Shown: positions 24,195-33,035 of the stretch, one piece after another | Position numbering within the stretch: position 1 is the first letter of the stretch | Layout: the number at the start of each line of letters is the position of its first letter | DNA from: Candidatus Dormiibacterota bacterium | Lineage (GTDB): Bacteria; Chloroflexota; Dormibacteria; Dormibacterales; Dormibacteraceae | Direction: 5' to 3' | NCBI GenBank assembly: GCA_024280995.1 | Contig: JAMXLM010000013.1 | Span: forward strand, 1-64,000 | DNA length: 64,000 nt | Notes under the pieces: generated by a model | What the model saw: the letters and a program-made list of their open reading frames with translations, nothing else | What the model was told of the DNA's origin: nothing | Database searches by the model: none | Made by a program: the position numbers and the translations under genes

Positions 24195-24924
24195 GACTCA
24201 GATCGCCCCGGCGTATTACGCGACGACCGCGCGTGGATTGCGCCGCGACGTCTGGGCGCTGCTCCATCCACCGTACACGGCGTGGCACCTCTCCTACGTG
24301 TTGATCGGCGCCGGTCTCGCGCCGCAGATCAACCTCCTGCGTTTGGGGGCGACGTTGATCGCGTTCTTCCTGGCGGTCGGCATCTCGGCGCACGCGCTCG
24401 ACGAGCTGCGGGGGCGTCCGCTGCGGACCGAGATCCCCGCCGGCGTCCTGTGGATCGCCGCGGTGATCGGCCTGGCCGGCGCCGTGGCGCTCGGGCTAGC
24501 CGGCGTGAGCGTGCTCGGCGCGGGACTCATTCCGTTCATCGCCGCCGGTGTGCTGTTCGTATTCGCCTACAACCTCGAGCTGCTGGGCGGCCGGCTGCAC
24601 GGAGACCAGTGGTTCGCCATTTCGTGGGGCGCCTTCCCGGTCCTCACGGCCTACTTCGCCCAGACAGGCCGGGTCTCGGTTGGCGCAGGACTCGCGGCCG
24701 CGGCGGCGTTCGCGACCGCGTACGGCCAGCGCGCGCTGAGCACACCGGCGCGCCGGCTCCGGCGCAAGACCCGATCCGTCACGGGCACGCTGACGTTGCG
24801 CGACGGCACCGAGACCGCGCTGGACGAGCGCGTGCTGCTCGAGCCACTCGAGCTCGCGTTGCGTTCGTTTGCCTGGGGGACCGTGCTCCTCGGGATCGGA
24901 CTCGTCGCCGCGAAGCTGCTCTGA
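24187..24924 (+). CDS. Multi-pass membrane protein, possibly UbiA-like
   Basis: 245 residues with about six hydrophobic segments up to residue 180 and one at the C-terminus. The segment AHALDELRGRPLRTEIP follows the second helix, at the place where UbiA prenyltransferases carry a polar Asp-containing loop, but the full NDxxDxxxD motifs are absent. Co-translated with the methyltransferase, which fits a polyprenyl-lipid role (inference). Otherwise unrecognised. Confidence 0.55.
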   Translation: MSETQIAPAYYATTARGLRRDVWALLHPPYTAWHLSYVLIGAGLAPQINLLRLGATLIAFFLAVGISAHALDELRGRPLRTEIPAGVLWIAAVIGLAGAVALGLAGVSVLGAGLIPFIAAGVLFVFAYNLELLGGRLHGDQWFAISWGAFPVLTAYFAQTGRVSVGAGLAAAAAFATAYGQRALSTPARRLRRKTRSVTGTLTLRDGTETALDERVLLEPLELALRSFAWGTVLLGIGLVAAKLL

Positions 24925-24963
24925 GTCGCGTCCGATCCGTCGAGGAACTTTCCGGGCGCGCCT

Positions 24964-26496
24964 CTAGACCGGAAGGACTCCGTGCTTGCGGTCAAGAGGC
25001 GGTGTGGCTTTTGTAGCGTAGGCGGCAAAGCGCGCGATCAACGTGCCGCGCAGGTCCTCCGGCTCGACGACGTCGTCCACGATCAAGTTGGAAGCCAGCT
25101 TGTACAGATCGACGTCCTCGCGGTACTCGTCCTCCAGCTCCTTGCGGCGCGCGGCGCGCTGGTCCTCGGGAAGTTCGGCCAGCTTGTTGAAGAACACGGC
25201 GTTGACGGCGGGCTCGGGGCCCATCACCGCGATCTGAGCCGACGGAAGCGCAACGACCGCGTCGGAGTCGAAGGCAGGCCCCGCCATCGCGTAGAGGCCC
25301 GCACCGTAAGCCTTCCGAACGATCACCGAGATCTTCGGCACCGTCGCTTCGGAGACCGCGCTGATCATCTTCGCGCCGTGACGGATGATGCCGCGGCGCT
25401 CGACGTCGGTGCCGATCATGAAGCCGGGCACGTCGGCCAGGAACAGCAGCGGGATCTCGAATGCGTCGCAGAGCCAGATGAAGCGCGCGGCCTTGTCGGC
25501 TGAGTCGTTGAACAGGACGCCGCCCTTTTGCATGGGCTGGTTCGCGACGATGCCCACCGCTCGGCCATCCAGCCTCGCGAAGCCGGTGAGGAGCTCTTTG
25601 GCAAACAGCTTTTTGATCTCGAGCCAGCTGCCCTCGTCGATGATCGCGTCGATCACCTTGCGCATGTCGTAGCCGCGATTGGGCTCATCGGGGATCAGAT
25701 CGCCCAGAGCTTTCTGGCCGGCCCGCGGCGGCAGAGGATCGCAAGGTGCAACTCCGTGGCCGGCGGAGTCCGGCATGTAGCGGAAGTAGGCCTTGGCGAA
25801 CTCGATCGCCTCTTCGTCCCTGGAGACCAGCGCGTCGCCGAGGCCGCTCTCGGTGTTGTGCATTCGCGCCCCGCCCAGCTCTTCGAGGCTGACCTTCTCG
25901 CCGACCACGACCTCGACCATCCTCGGCGAGCCGAGGTACATCGACGCGTTGCCTTCGACCATCACCACCACGTCGCAAAATGCAGGGATGTAGGCGCCGC
26001 CGGCCGCTGACGGTCCGAAGAGCAGGCAGATCTGCGGCACGACGCCCGAGAGCTGCACCTCGTTGAAGAAGATTCGCCCGGCGTGACGCCGGCCGGGAAA
26101 CATCTCGATCTGGTCGGTGATCCGAGCGCCCGCCGAATCGACCAGGTAGAAGAGAGGCCGCCGCAGGCGGGCCGCGGTCTCCTGGATCCGGATGATCTTC
26201 TCCACGGTGCGAGCGCCCCAGCTGCCTGCCTTGACGGTCGGGTCGTTGGCCATGACCGCGACCTGGCGCCCGCCGATCTTGCCCAGCCCCGTGACTACGC
26301 CGTCCGCGGGCAGCTCGTCGGCGAGGGCATTCGCGAACAGGCCGTCCTCGACGAACGAGTCCTTGTCGAGCAGGAGGTCGAGGCGCTCGCGAGCGGTGAG
26401 CTTGTGCTGCTCCCGCAGCTTGGGAAGGTATCGCGTTCCGCCCTTGCGCGCCTTCTCGCGCAGCTCGCGCGACCGCTCGCGCGACCGCTGGCTCAC
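24964..26496 (-). CDS. Acyl-CoA carboxylase, carboxyltransferase (beta) subunit
   Basis: Transfers the carboxyl group from biotin to acetyl- or propionyl-CoA. 510 residues from GTG 26496 (GAGGGG 4 bp upstream; the longer upstream frame lies in repeat R2a). Two crotonase-like halves: N-terminal LTARERLDLLLDKDSFVEDG, FGPSAAGGAYIPAFCD (first oxyanion loop) and C-terminal FLADVPGFMIGTDVERRGIIRHGAKM with YGAGLYAMAGPA. This is the propionyl/methylmalonyl-CoA carboxyltransferase type. No biotin carboxylase gene in the window. Confidence 0.93.
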   Translation of the reverse strand: MSQRSRERSRELREKARKGGTRYLPKLREQHKLTARERLDLLLDKDSFVEDGLFANALADELPADGVVTGLGKIGGRQVAVMANDPTVKAGSWGARTVEKIIRIQETAARLRRPLFYLVDSAGARITDQIEMFPGRRHAGRIFFNEVQLSGVVPQICLLFGPSAAGGAYIPAFCDVVVMVEGNASMYLGSPRMVEVVVGEKVSLEELGGARMHNTESGLGDALVSRDEEAIEFAKAYFRYMPDSAGHGVAPCDPLPPRAGQKALGDLIPDEPNRGYDMRKVIDAIIDEGSWLEIKKLFAKELLTGFARLDGRAVGIVANQPMQKGGVLFNDSADKAARFIWLCDAFEIPLLFLADVPGFMIGTDVERRGIIRHGAKMISAVSEATVPKISVIVRKAYGAGLYAMAGPAFDSDAVVALPSAQIAVMGPEPAVNAVFFNKLAELPEDQRAARRKELEDEYREDVDLYKLASNLIVDDVVEPEDLRGTLIARFAAYATKATPPLDRKHGVLPV

Positions 26497-26518
26497 TTCC
26501 CCTCGGGGACGGCGACCG

Positions 26519-26672
26519 GCACCGTCGACGGATCTTTGGCCCCCATGCGCCCGCATCCGGGCGTCAACTCCTGCGCTTCTCGCTCACGCATCAACGGATG
26601 CGCTCGCTGCGATGCTCGTCGTTTCCTTCGGCTGCGGCCACCTGGATGGCCAAATCTCTCGTCGCCGGCACC
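26519..26672 (-). repeat. R2a: ~154-bp structured repeat after the enoyl-CoA hydratase gene
   Basis: Starts 2 bp after the hydratase stop and runs in the same orientation to 22 bp before the carboxyltransferase start. Aligns over its whole length with R2b (35458-35610). Ends form an imperfect inverted repeat (CCGGCGACGAGAGATTTGGC against CCGTCGACGGATCTTTGGC). Central hairpin CGCATC-AACG-GATGCG at 26587-26602 corresponds to that in R1. Confidence 0.7.
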
Positions 26673-26674
26673 AG

Positions 26675-27466
26675 TCACCGCCCCTTGAATTCCGGTTCGC
26701 GCTTCTCGAAGAAGGCGGTGATGCCTTCTCGCGAGTCGTCGGTCTGCGAGACGAGCAGGAACTGACCATGGAGGTAGTGCAGCGCCGCGCGAAAGTCCAT
26801 GTCCTCCTGCCGGTAGAAGGAGTCGCGGCCGAGCCGCAGCGCGATCGGCGACTTCTTCGCGAGCGTGTCGGCCACCTCTTTCACCGTGTGGTCGAGCTGC
26901 TCGTGCGCGACCACTCGGTTGATGACGCCGACGGACTGCAGCTGTGTCGCGGTCCAGCGGTTGCCCAGCATCTCCATCTCGAGCAGCACCTTGCGCGGGA
27001 TGTTCCGGGTCAGGATCGCCTGGATCATCATCGGCCAGATCCCGACGTTGATCTCGGGGAGCCCAAACGTCGCCGTGTCGACCGCGATGAGCATGTCGCA
27101 TGCGCACGCGAGGCCGAACCCGCCCGCGAGGGCGTGACCATTGATCCGGCCGACGATCGGCTTGCCGAGCTCGGCCATGAGGATGAACAGGTCGACGAAG
27201 AGATCGCGGCTGCGGAAGCGCTCGACCGGGCTCATGCCGCCATCGAAGCTCGTGAGGTCCGCGCCCGCGCAGAAGACACGTCCGGCGCCGGTGAGGACGA
27301 CGACCCGAACGTCGGGTTCGGCGCTGCACCAGCGCAGGGCGGAGGCCAGGTCGCGCAGCATCGTCGCGGAGAGCGGGTTGCGCTGGTCCGGCCGGTTCAG
27401 GGTGACGGTGGCGACGTGACCGTCGACGCCGACAAGCACCTGCTCCAACGCCGGCCTGTCGGTCAT
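26675..27466 (-). CDS. Enoyl-CoA hydratase/isomerase family protein
   Basis: 263 residues from ATG 27466. Crotonase signature: VTLNRPDQRNPLS, FCAGADL (first oxyanion residue), INGHALAGGFGLACACDMLI (second). The usual catalytic Glu region reads FGLPEINVGIWP. Probably hydrates enoyl-CoA esters in fatty or branched acid breakdown, fitting the neighbouring acyl-CoA carboxylase. An upstream extension would run into repeat R1c. Confidence 0.88.
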   Translation of the reverse strand: MTDRPALEQVLVGVDGHVATVTLNRPDQRNPLSATMLRDLASALRWCSAEPDVRVVVLTGAGRVFCAGADLTSFDGGMSPVERFRSRDLFVDLFILMAELGKPIVGRINGHALAGGFGLACACDMLIAVDTATFGLPEINVGIWPMMIQAILTRNIPRKVLLEMEMLGNRWTATQLQSVGVINRVVAHEQLDHTVKEVADTLAKKSPIALRLGRDSFYRQEDMDFRAALHYLHGQFLLVSQTDDSREGITAFFEKREPEFKGR

Positions 27467-27472
27467 CGGCGG

Positions 27473-27543
27473 GTCGCGACCCCGTGGGCCGACGCAGATT
27501 CGCCTAGGTCGCGAAGATGCAAGGACCATCGGGGGCGTGACAC
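27473..27543 (-). repeat. R1c: 71-bp internally deleted copy of R1
   Basis: Begins 5 bp after the MntP-like stop with gtgtcacgcccccgatgg, keeps the conserved block of ~45 bp (ccttgcatcttcgcgaccta) and then jumps to the R1 3' end (tgcgtcgg...ggtcgcgac). The middle of R1 with both hairpins is missing. It ends 6 bp before the hydratase ATG. Confidence 0.65.
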
Positions 27544-27548
27544 GCCGA

Positions 27549-28109
27549 CTAGCCTAGAACTCCGACCGCGATCGCGATGCCGACCAGGATCAGCACCCCG
27601 CCGCCGATCTCCTCGCTCCACTCCTCCGCCCGCTTGCCCAGGCGGTTGCCCAGCTCGAGTCCGACCAGGGCCATCAGGATGCTGACCAGGCCGAATACGA
27701 TCGCGGCCAGCCAGATGTCGACGGGATATACGGCCAGGGCGAAACCGACCGCCAGGTTGTCGATGCTCAGGGCGAGCGCGGTGATGATCAGGCCGCCGGT
27801 TCGGACCTCTCCGCGCCTCCGAGGCTTCTCCTCAGCCTCGAGGCGGCGCGCCTGCCAGATCGCGTAGCCGCCGGTCGCGACCAGGATCGCTCCGGCGAAG
27901 TACTTGCCGTAGCTGCCGAAGTAGCCGGCCACGTTGTGCCCGACGATCAAGCCGATCACGGGCATCAGCGCCTCGAAGAAGCCGAACGCCAGGCCGACGC
28001 GGATCCTGGTCCGGACGCTGATCCCGCTCAGCCCGATCCCGATGGCTCCGGCGAAATTGCTCAGCCCGACCGACACACTGACGAGAAGCAGGCTGAGTAT
28101 CCCGTGCAC
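27549..28109 (-). CDS. MntP/YtaF-like manganese efflux family membrane protein
   Basis: 186 residues, six hydrophobic segments in two inverted halves. Conserved acidic positions occur in GFFEALMPVIGLIVG (first half) and ALALSIDNLAVGFALA (second half, with the Asp-Asn characteristic of this family). Likely Mn2+ or other divalent cation efflux at the cytoplasmic membrane. The start lies at the edge of a 200-bp divergent region. Confidence 0.85.
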   Translation of the reverse strand: MHGILSLLLVSVSVGLSNFAGAIGIGLSGISVRTRIRVGLAFGFFEALMPVIGLIVGHNVAGYFGSYGKYFAGAILVATGGYAIWQARRLEAEEKPRRRGEVRTGGLIITALALSIDNLAVGFALAVYPVDIWLAAIVFGLVSILMALVGLELGNRLGKRAEEWSEEIGGGVLILVGIAIAVGVLG

Positions 28110-28309
28110 TAGGCGGTAAGGCTAAAGGAGGCGACGAAACACCGCCTGGCGCCATCCTGTTAGGCGATATGACGACACTCCTTAACAAAAATACTTTGAT
28201 TGCCCCATTAGGGGTCGGCAGAATTTGCACCGAACCTACAACCGCTCCTGTAACCCAAAGTTAGGCCCCCAATCGCTTAAAGCACACAACCCACCCGCCA
28301 CACAAAGTA

Positions 28310-28672
28310 ATGAAGGTCAAGTCACGCGAACCGGCCGCCGTGCTGGCGACCAATCACGGCTCGTCCCCCGACCTGGACAAGCCCATATTCACGCTGAGCG
28401 TGGCCTCGGAGATCCTCGAGGTGCATCCGCGCACTCTGATGATGTACGAGCACTTGCGCATGATTTCCCCCAAGCGGACCGTTACAAATCGCAGGCGCTA
28501 TTCGCGCAGGGACGTGATGAAACTACAGGCGATCCAGACTCTTACCCGCGAGCATCGAGTCAATCTCGCCGGCGTTCGCTACATCCTCGCGCTGTTGAAG
28601 CGGCTTCACAACGCGGGCGTAGAACCACCGGAGGACCTGAAGAACCTGGACGTAACCCAACTCGACGTCTGA
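28310..28672 (+). CDS. HspR-like MerR family regulator
   Basis: 120 residues. Winged HTH of the HspR branch: FTLSVASEILEVHPRTLMMY, EHLRMISPKRT, RRRYSRRDVMKLQAIQTLT, VNLAGVRYIL. HspR represses dnaK/clpB by binding HAIR elements and needs DnaK as co-repressor; no dnaK operon or HAIR-like CTTGAGT repeat is visible here, so targets are elsewhere or different. The 200-bp upstream region is AT-richer than average and contains CCCC-ATTA-GGGG. Confidence 0.82.
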   Translation: MKVKSREPAAVLATNHGSSPDLDKPIFTLSVASEILEVHPRTLMMYEHLRMISPKRTVTNRRRYSRRDVMKLQAIQTLTREHRVNLAGVRYILALLKRLHNAGVEPPEDLKNLDVTQLDV

Positions 28673-28711
28673 GCAAAAAACTGGTTTGAGGGAAAGGCAA
28701 CAAAGAGGCAA

Positions 28712-28906
28712 ATGTCAAAGAAAAGAAGGCGTCTAGAGATCAAGGTCGACCCGATCCCGGCCCTGTACATGGAGGAAACCGCCTCCTGCCCGGTCTGCGG
28801 CCGCGATGCCCAGGCCATCGGCCGGCGGCACGTGCAGATCGTGTTCCGCTGCGACGGCTGCAAAGTCGTCTTCAAGCGGAACCGGCACTGGCCCTACATC
28901 TACTAG
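28712..28906 (+). CDS. Small zinc-ribbon protein
   Basis: 64 residues with two Cys pairs (SCPVCGRD and FRCDGCKVVF) forming a zinc ribbon and a basic N-terminus MSKKRRRLEIKVD. Follows the HspR-like gene by 39 bp and may be its operon partner. Function unknown. Confidence 0.65.
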   Translation: MSKKRRRLEIKVDPIPALYMEETASCPVCGRDAQAIGRRHVQIVFRCDGCKVVFKRNRHWPYIY

Positions 28907-28914
28907 GACTTCTA

Positions 28915-29514
28915 CTAGGACTTCGGGCTCGGGTTCGTCTTCTTCGGCCGGTCGAACCGGTCGACGAAGGTCTCGATGGCACCGCTGATGAAGCCCTGTC
29001 GCGGCGCGCCCAGCAGCTCCCAGGCGCGACCGAGGCCGATCGCGTATGCGCCCATGAGCACAAGCAGCACCGTGATCAGAGCGTCCTTGCTGGTCGGATT
29101 GCGCCAGATCTGGATGCCGAGCGCGAACTCGTAGCCGTAGATCCCTGCGCTCGCGAGGAACAGGAACAGGCCGCGGGCGATGATCCCGATCGCGTGCCAC
29201 TGCCGGGCCAGGCCGAGCAGCGCGATCGTCTGCAGCATGGCCGGGATCGCGATGATCGTCACCACCGGGCCAAAGGTGACCGCGGGCACCAGGCTCATCA
29301 TCGAGATGAAGAAGATGTTGGTCAGGGCGGTGAATGCGCTCAAAGCCTGAGCGCGCCGCACGGGCTCCGACTGGTCGCTGAACACCCGCTCTGGCGCGAT
29401 CGAGACGGAGACGAACAGCAACCCGATCAGCGCCGCGCTGGCCCCGACGCTCGCGAGAAAGAAAGGCTGGAACTCGGGCGTGATCATCACGCGCCAGTTT
29501 GAGCCATCCCCCAC
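28915..29514 (-). CDS. Four- to five-TM membrane protein, unknown
   Basis: 199 residues; hydrophobic segments near residues 17-38, 58-85, 88-105, 112-132 and 145-165, with a charged C-terminus (RFDRPKKTNPSPKS). Family not recognised. The divergent zincin gene begins 17 bp from its start. Confidence 0.55.
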   Translation of the reverse strand: MGDGSNWRVMITPEFQPFFLASVGASAALIGLLFVSVSIAPERVFSDQSEPVRRAQALSAFTALTNIFFISMMSLVPAVTFGPVVTIIAIPAMLQTIALLGLARQWHAIGIIARGLFLFLASAGIYGYEFALGIQIWRNPTSKDALITVLLVLMGAYAIGLGRAWELLGAPRQGFISGAIETFVDRFDRPKKTNPSPKS

Positions 29515-29531
29515 GTCGTAGCCTTTGGGGG

Positions 29532-30647
29532 ATGAGGCGCTCAGTCGGACGAACGGCGCTGTACGGAGTCCTCTTCGGCCTCGCGACCGCCGCCGTGGCC
29601 GAGGCGGTGAGGCCGCGCGGCGGCACGACGGTGCTGGTTGATTGGGACGACGTCAGACTGGCGGCTCAATCGCGCCTCGACAAGGCGCACATCGAGGACA
29701 CGCGCTTGACCGCGGTCGGCCTCGGCTATCGATCGCTCGCGGACAAGCTCGAACGGCCGCTGCTCAACTTCGTCGGCCCCCTGCCCAAAGGCTCGGTGCT
29801 GCCGCAGTTCGTGGCGCTGGACCGCGAGGGTTGGCTCGACCTGAATCTCGCCATCCTGCGCCGAGCGGTCGATCCGGTCGTGGAAAGCGGACGCATGCCC
29901 AACTCGCTGATCGTGGAAGTCGGGCGGGCCGGCGTGAATCGCTACGTCGGCTACATGCTCGCCTTCCTCAGCCGGCGCGTGCTCGGCCAGTACGACCCGC
30001 AGCTGATGAGCGCCGAGCCGATGGGTGGCGAGGGCCTGTACCTGGTGGAGACCAACGTCGAGGAGTGGCAGCATCACGCGAACCTCCCGGACGAGGACCT
30101 GCGCCGCTGGCTGATCCTCCACGAGATGACGCACGCGTGGCAGTTCGCCGCGCACCCGTGGTTGCGGCCGTACATGGAGGAGTCGATGAGCGTGCTGATC
30201 GACTCGGTCACCCGGCGGCGACCTGGCGTGGCGCGATTCGCCGCGTTCGCCGGCGTCCTGCCCGCGCAGTGGCGCGTCATGCGCCAGGTCCAGGGGACGA
30301 TGTCCGTAATCGAGGGCTACAGCAACCTGGTCATGAACCAGCTCGGCTCCAAGCTGCTCCCGGGTTTCGACCAGCTCGAGGCGGCTTACCGGCAGCGGTC
30401 GTCGGGCAAGAGCGCGCTCGAAGTTCTGATCTGGAAGCTGACCGGCCTCGACTTGAAGCTGCAGCAGTACCAGCGAGGCGAGGCGTTCTGCAAAGCCGTC
30501 TACGAGCGTTACGGCATGAGCGTGCTGAACCGGGTCTGGGACGGACCGGAATCGATGCCGACGCTTAAGGAGCTGCGCAACCCGGCGGCGTGGCAGCGCC
30601 GCGTCGACGCCGAGCCATTCGCTCGCCGAGCCAAAGAAGCCCGCTAG
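29532..30647 (+). CDS. DUF2342-type zinc metalloprotease-like protein
   Basis: 371 residues from ATG 29532. Zincin motif LHEMTHAWQF (about residue 198) with a downstream conserved acidic helix (MSVIEGYSNLVMNQLG). N-terminal hydrophobic segment near 5-20. Resembles the zincin_2/DUF2342 family called F420-biosynthesis-associated in Actinomycetota, but a peptidase activity has not been shown for the family. Supports an F420-using host together with the 7395 gene (inference). Confidence 0.8.
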   Translation: MRRSVGRTALYGVLFGLATAAVAEAVRPRGGTTVLVDWDDVRLAAQSRLDKAHIEDTRLTAVGLGYRSLADKLERPLLNFVGPLPKGSVLPQFVALDREGWLDLNLAILRRAVDPVVESGRMPNSLIVEVGRAGVNRYVGYMLAFLSRRVLGQYDPQLMSAEPMGGEGLYLVETNVEEWQHHANLPDEDLRRWLILHEMTHAWQFAAHPWLRPYMEESMSVLIDSVTRRRPGVARFAAFAGVLPAQWRVMRQVQGTMSVIEGYSNLVMNQLGSKLLPGFDQLEAAYRQRSSGKSALEVLIWKLTGLDLKLQQYQRGEAFCKAVYERYGMSVLNRVWDGPESMPTLKELRNPAAWQRRVDAEPFARRAKEAR

Positions 30648-30651
30648 CCTC

Positions 30652-31128
30652 GTGGGCGACGCCTCCGTGAGCGTGCACGAGGATGCGCTTCAAGAGCTGC
30701 GGGCGGCGGTCGCCGATCTGCGTGCGGAGATCGAGCGCTGCCCGGAAAGCGAGTGGCTCGCGGTTGTGCCCAACGGGTGGACGCGGGCCGCGGTGGCAAT
30801 GCACGCCGCGATGGGGAACGACGTCGCCACGGCCTGGATCGCCTACCTGATCTCGGGACGCGACATCCTCGACACGGCGGATTTCCACGACCGCATGAAC
30901 GGACGCCTTGCCGACCGCACGCGTTCCGTCACCAGAGGGGAAGTGCTCGACACGCTGGAGCGAACAACGGAGCGCGCGACGGACTACATCTCGTCTCTCA
31001 CTGACGACGAGCTCGACATGCCCGCGAACTTCGGGATCGCGCAGCGCGACACCACGGCGAGGCGGTTTCTGCCCGGTCTCGCCCGCCACATCCGTGGGCA
31101 CACCGACCAGTTCAAAGCCGGGCTCTGA
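30652..31128 (+). CDS. DinB-like four-helix protein
   Basis: 158 residues from GTG 30652, 4 bp after the zincin stop. Helical bundle with conserved His in AVAMHAAM and LARHIRGHTDQF, the metal ligands of DinB/mycothiol-dependent maleylpyruvate isomerase-like enzymes. Possibly a thiol-dependent transferase; substrate unknown. Confidence 0.7.
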   Translation: MGDASVSVHEDALQELRAAVADLRAEIERCPESEWLAVVPNGWTRAAVAMHAAMGNDVATAWIAYLISGRDILDTADFHDRMNGRLADRTRSVTRGEVLDTLERTTERATDYISSLTDDELDMPANFGIAQRDTTARRFLPGLARHIRGHTDQFKAGL

Positions 31129-31134
31129 ACGGCG

Positions 31135-31584
31135 CTAGTCGCGGAGCTCCTCCTGTGCGGTCTCTTCGCTGATCGGCATCACCGCCACGGGCAGCTCGCT
31201 GATGTCGAAGTAGCGCACAGGCTTGTTGAGGCGCTTGGCGATGCCGACCTGGACCTTCACGCCAAGCGACAGCCGGCCGAAGACCCAGACCTCGTCCGAA
31301 CGTGACAGCAGGTTGTTCATCGCCTCGCGCACGACGTCCTTGTCGACGGTGTGCATGAGGTAGTAGTCGAAGAGCATGAACGGGCTTACCGGCACCAATC
31401 CGGAGTCGAGGACGAATTTCTGGATGTGCGCTCGCCAGTAGAAGGACCTGTTCGACATCGCGACGTAGACGAGTCGCTTGGGATGTCGGAGCGTCTCCTC
31501 GGCCTGGTCACGAGCGCTCGGCTTGGTGGTCGGCTGGAAGATCCGTTCGAGGATGTCCTCGGCCGCCTTGCCGCTTATCGCCAA
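31135..31584 (-). CDS. Nucleoside deoxyribosyltransferase-like (DUF7768/4406-type) protein
   Basis: 149 residues. The segment LVYVAMSNRSFYWRAHIQKFVLDSGLVPVSPFMLFDYY and later SRSDEVWVFGRLSLGVKVQV follow the Rossmann-like pattern of nucleoside 2-deoxyribosyltransferase relatives often seen in phages. The catalytic Glu of true enzymes is not clearly placed. Function uncertain. Confidence 0.55.
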   Translation of the reverse strand: MAISGKAAEDILERIFQPTTKPSARDQAEETLRHPKRLVYVAMSNRSFYWRAHIQKFVLDSGLVPVSPFMLFDYYLMHTVDKDVVREAMNNLLSRSDEVWVFGRLSLGVKVQVGIAKRLNKPVRYFDISELPVAVMPISEETAQEELRD

Positions 31585-31704
31585 CCCCTAGAAACCCCTT
31601 TGACCGAATTGAATTAAGCGGCGGTTATCGTATCAGCCGTGCCCGCAACCTCCCCGGTTCCGACCTTTTCGACAGCCGGGTTTGGTTCCTCGCCGCCGAA
31701 GCGG

Positions 31705-32829
31705 CTAGCGGTGAGAACGGGGAGCGGCTTGTGAGCGACGGCGGCGAGGCCGAGGTCTAGAAGCCTCCCCGTCGGCCTCTCCGTTCTCTGACGGCACCTG
31801 CCGGCTGTGGATGAAGTCTTCGAGCTCCTTCTCGTACTGGTACGCGCGGCGATCAGTCTCGTAGCGCAGGACGCGGCGCCGCTGGATGAAGTCCTCGAAA
31901 GCGGCTCGGGTGTCCCGCTTCGCCTTGAAGCCGAGCTCGCGCCCGGCTTTGGCCGTGGACAGTGTGCGGCCCCAGCGAAGCAGGTCGACCAGCTGGGGGG
32001 AGAGGAACGCGATGCCCGCCCGCCGGATGCCGAAGGCCGCGATGCCGAGACCCAAAGGCGGCAGGAGGGGCGCGTGAAGCTTGCCCGCGTCTTCGAGCAG
32101 GGTCGACAGCGGGACGTTGCCGGCGGGCGCGATGTTGTACGCACCGCCGGGCCCTCGTCGCGCCGCCAGCACCATCGCCTCGACGCAGTCGTCGCGGTGG
32201 ATCAGCTGCAGCGGCGGGTCGTAGCCGATGATCGTCGGCACCACCTCGAGATCGAGGTATCGCGCCAGCGGCTGCGGCTCGTCCGGGTTGAGGCTGTTCG
32301 CGAACCTGAGAGTGAGGATCGTGATGTCGGGGTTGCGGACCGCGAAATCGCTGACGTACGACTCCACCTCGACGATGTCGCGCACGAACTGGTGATGCGA
32401 ATTGACGTCGAGCCGGTGGTCTTCCTTGATGCCGGTCGGCAGGTCGAATTTCGAGCCGTAGACGTGGCCCGACGACTTGAGCACGAACCGGCGCACGGGG
32501 CTTCCTTCGCCTGCGCAGCCGGCGAGAAGGTTCAGGGTCCCGATGACGTTCATCTCGTGCGCGCGGGAAGGGTCCATATCGAAGGAGTCGATGCGAGTGA
32601 GCGTGTGGACGACGGTGTCGATGCCGACAGCGCGGACGAGCTTTCCGATCAGCGAGTGCCGGATGTCGAGCTTCAGGTAGTCGGCGCGGCCGAGGTCGTA
32701 GCGCGGCTCGCGGATGTCGATGCCGATGACCTCGGCGACGTCGGGATCTTCGACCAGGCGCTGTACGACCAGGGCGCCCCACCAGCGCGCGACACCCGTG
32801 ACGAGGACTCGTCTTTTCCCCCGCGGCAC
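31705..32829 (-). CDS. Atypical NAD-dependent epimerase/SDR (GalE2-like)
   Basis: 374 residues, extended-SDR fold. The nucleotide loop reads VLVTGVARWWGALV: only the first and last Gly of the usual GxxGxxG are kept. The Ser region is present (LKSSGHVYGS), but the YxxxK catalytic pair is absent; its place reads SHHQFVRDIVEVE. This resembles the mycobacterial Rv0501-type proteins, whose partner is an acyltransferase (compare 11950-12717). The 40-residue C-terminal tail is charged and Arg-rich. Probably binds NAD or a sugar-lipid but may not catalyse epimerisation. Confidence 0.75.
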   Translation of the reverse strand: MPRGKRRVLVTGVARWWGALVVQRLVEDPDVAEVIGIDIREPRYDLGRADYLKLDIRHSLIGKLVRAVGIDTVVHTLTRIDSFDMDPSRAHEMNVIGTLNLLAGCAGEGSPVRRFVLKSSGHVYGSKFDLPTGIKEDHRLDVNSHHQFVRDIVEVESYVSDFAVRNPDITILTLRFANSLNPDEPQPLARYLDLEVVPTIIGYDPPLQLIHRDDCVEAMVLAARRGPGGAYNIAPAGNVPLSTLLEDAGKLHAPLLPPLGLGIAAFGIRRAGIAFLSPQLVDLLRWGRTLSTAKAGRELGFKAKRDTRAAFEDFIQRRRVLRYETDRRAYQYEKELEDFIHSRQVPSENGEADGEASRPRPRRRRSQAAPRSHR

Positions 32830-32852
32830 TCCACCTACTCTAGCCAGCGCGC

Positions 32853-33035
32853 CCTTGGCGGCCGGGGTTCAGCCCGGCCGCGACACGCGAGGCGAATGAT
32901 CACCAGGCGCAGTTTGTGGAAGGCTGCTTAGATGATCCGAACCGTATACCGGAAGGAGAGCAGACACTGCCGCAAAGCGGCGACCTTATAGGGCTCCCGC
33001 GCCGTAGCGCGGGAACGCCTCCGGGTTTCCTCTCA
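32853..33035 (-). repeat. R3a: intergenic structured repeat after the helicase gene
   Basis: Starting at the helicase stop (TAATGAGAGG) and ending in a 32-bp core at 32853-32884 with the perfect 9-bp hairpin GCGGCCGGG/CCCGGCCGC. The start, a GTGATC...TTCGCCT block and the core recur in the same order in R3b (41905-42110). It also contains hairpin TCCCGCGC-CGTA-GCGCGGGA (32995-33014), which may terminate helicase transcripts. The middle is not conserved. Confidence 0.5.

Noticed and set aside
26497-26556. N-terminal extension of the carboxyltransferase (MRAHGGQRSV...)
   Set aside because: These codons come from repeat R2a and do not resemble the family N-terminus, which begins at GTG 26496.
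28110-28309. HAIR operator (CTTGAGT-N7-ACTCAAG) for the HspR-like regulator
   Set aside because: No match was found in the upstream region on either strand.
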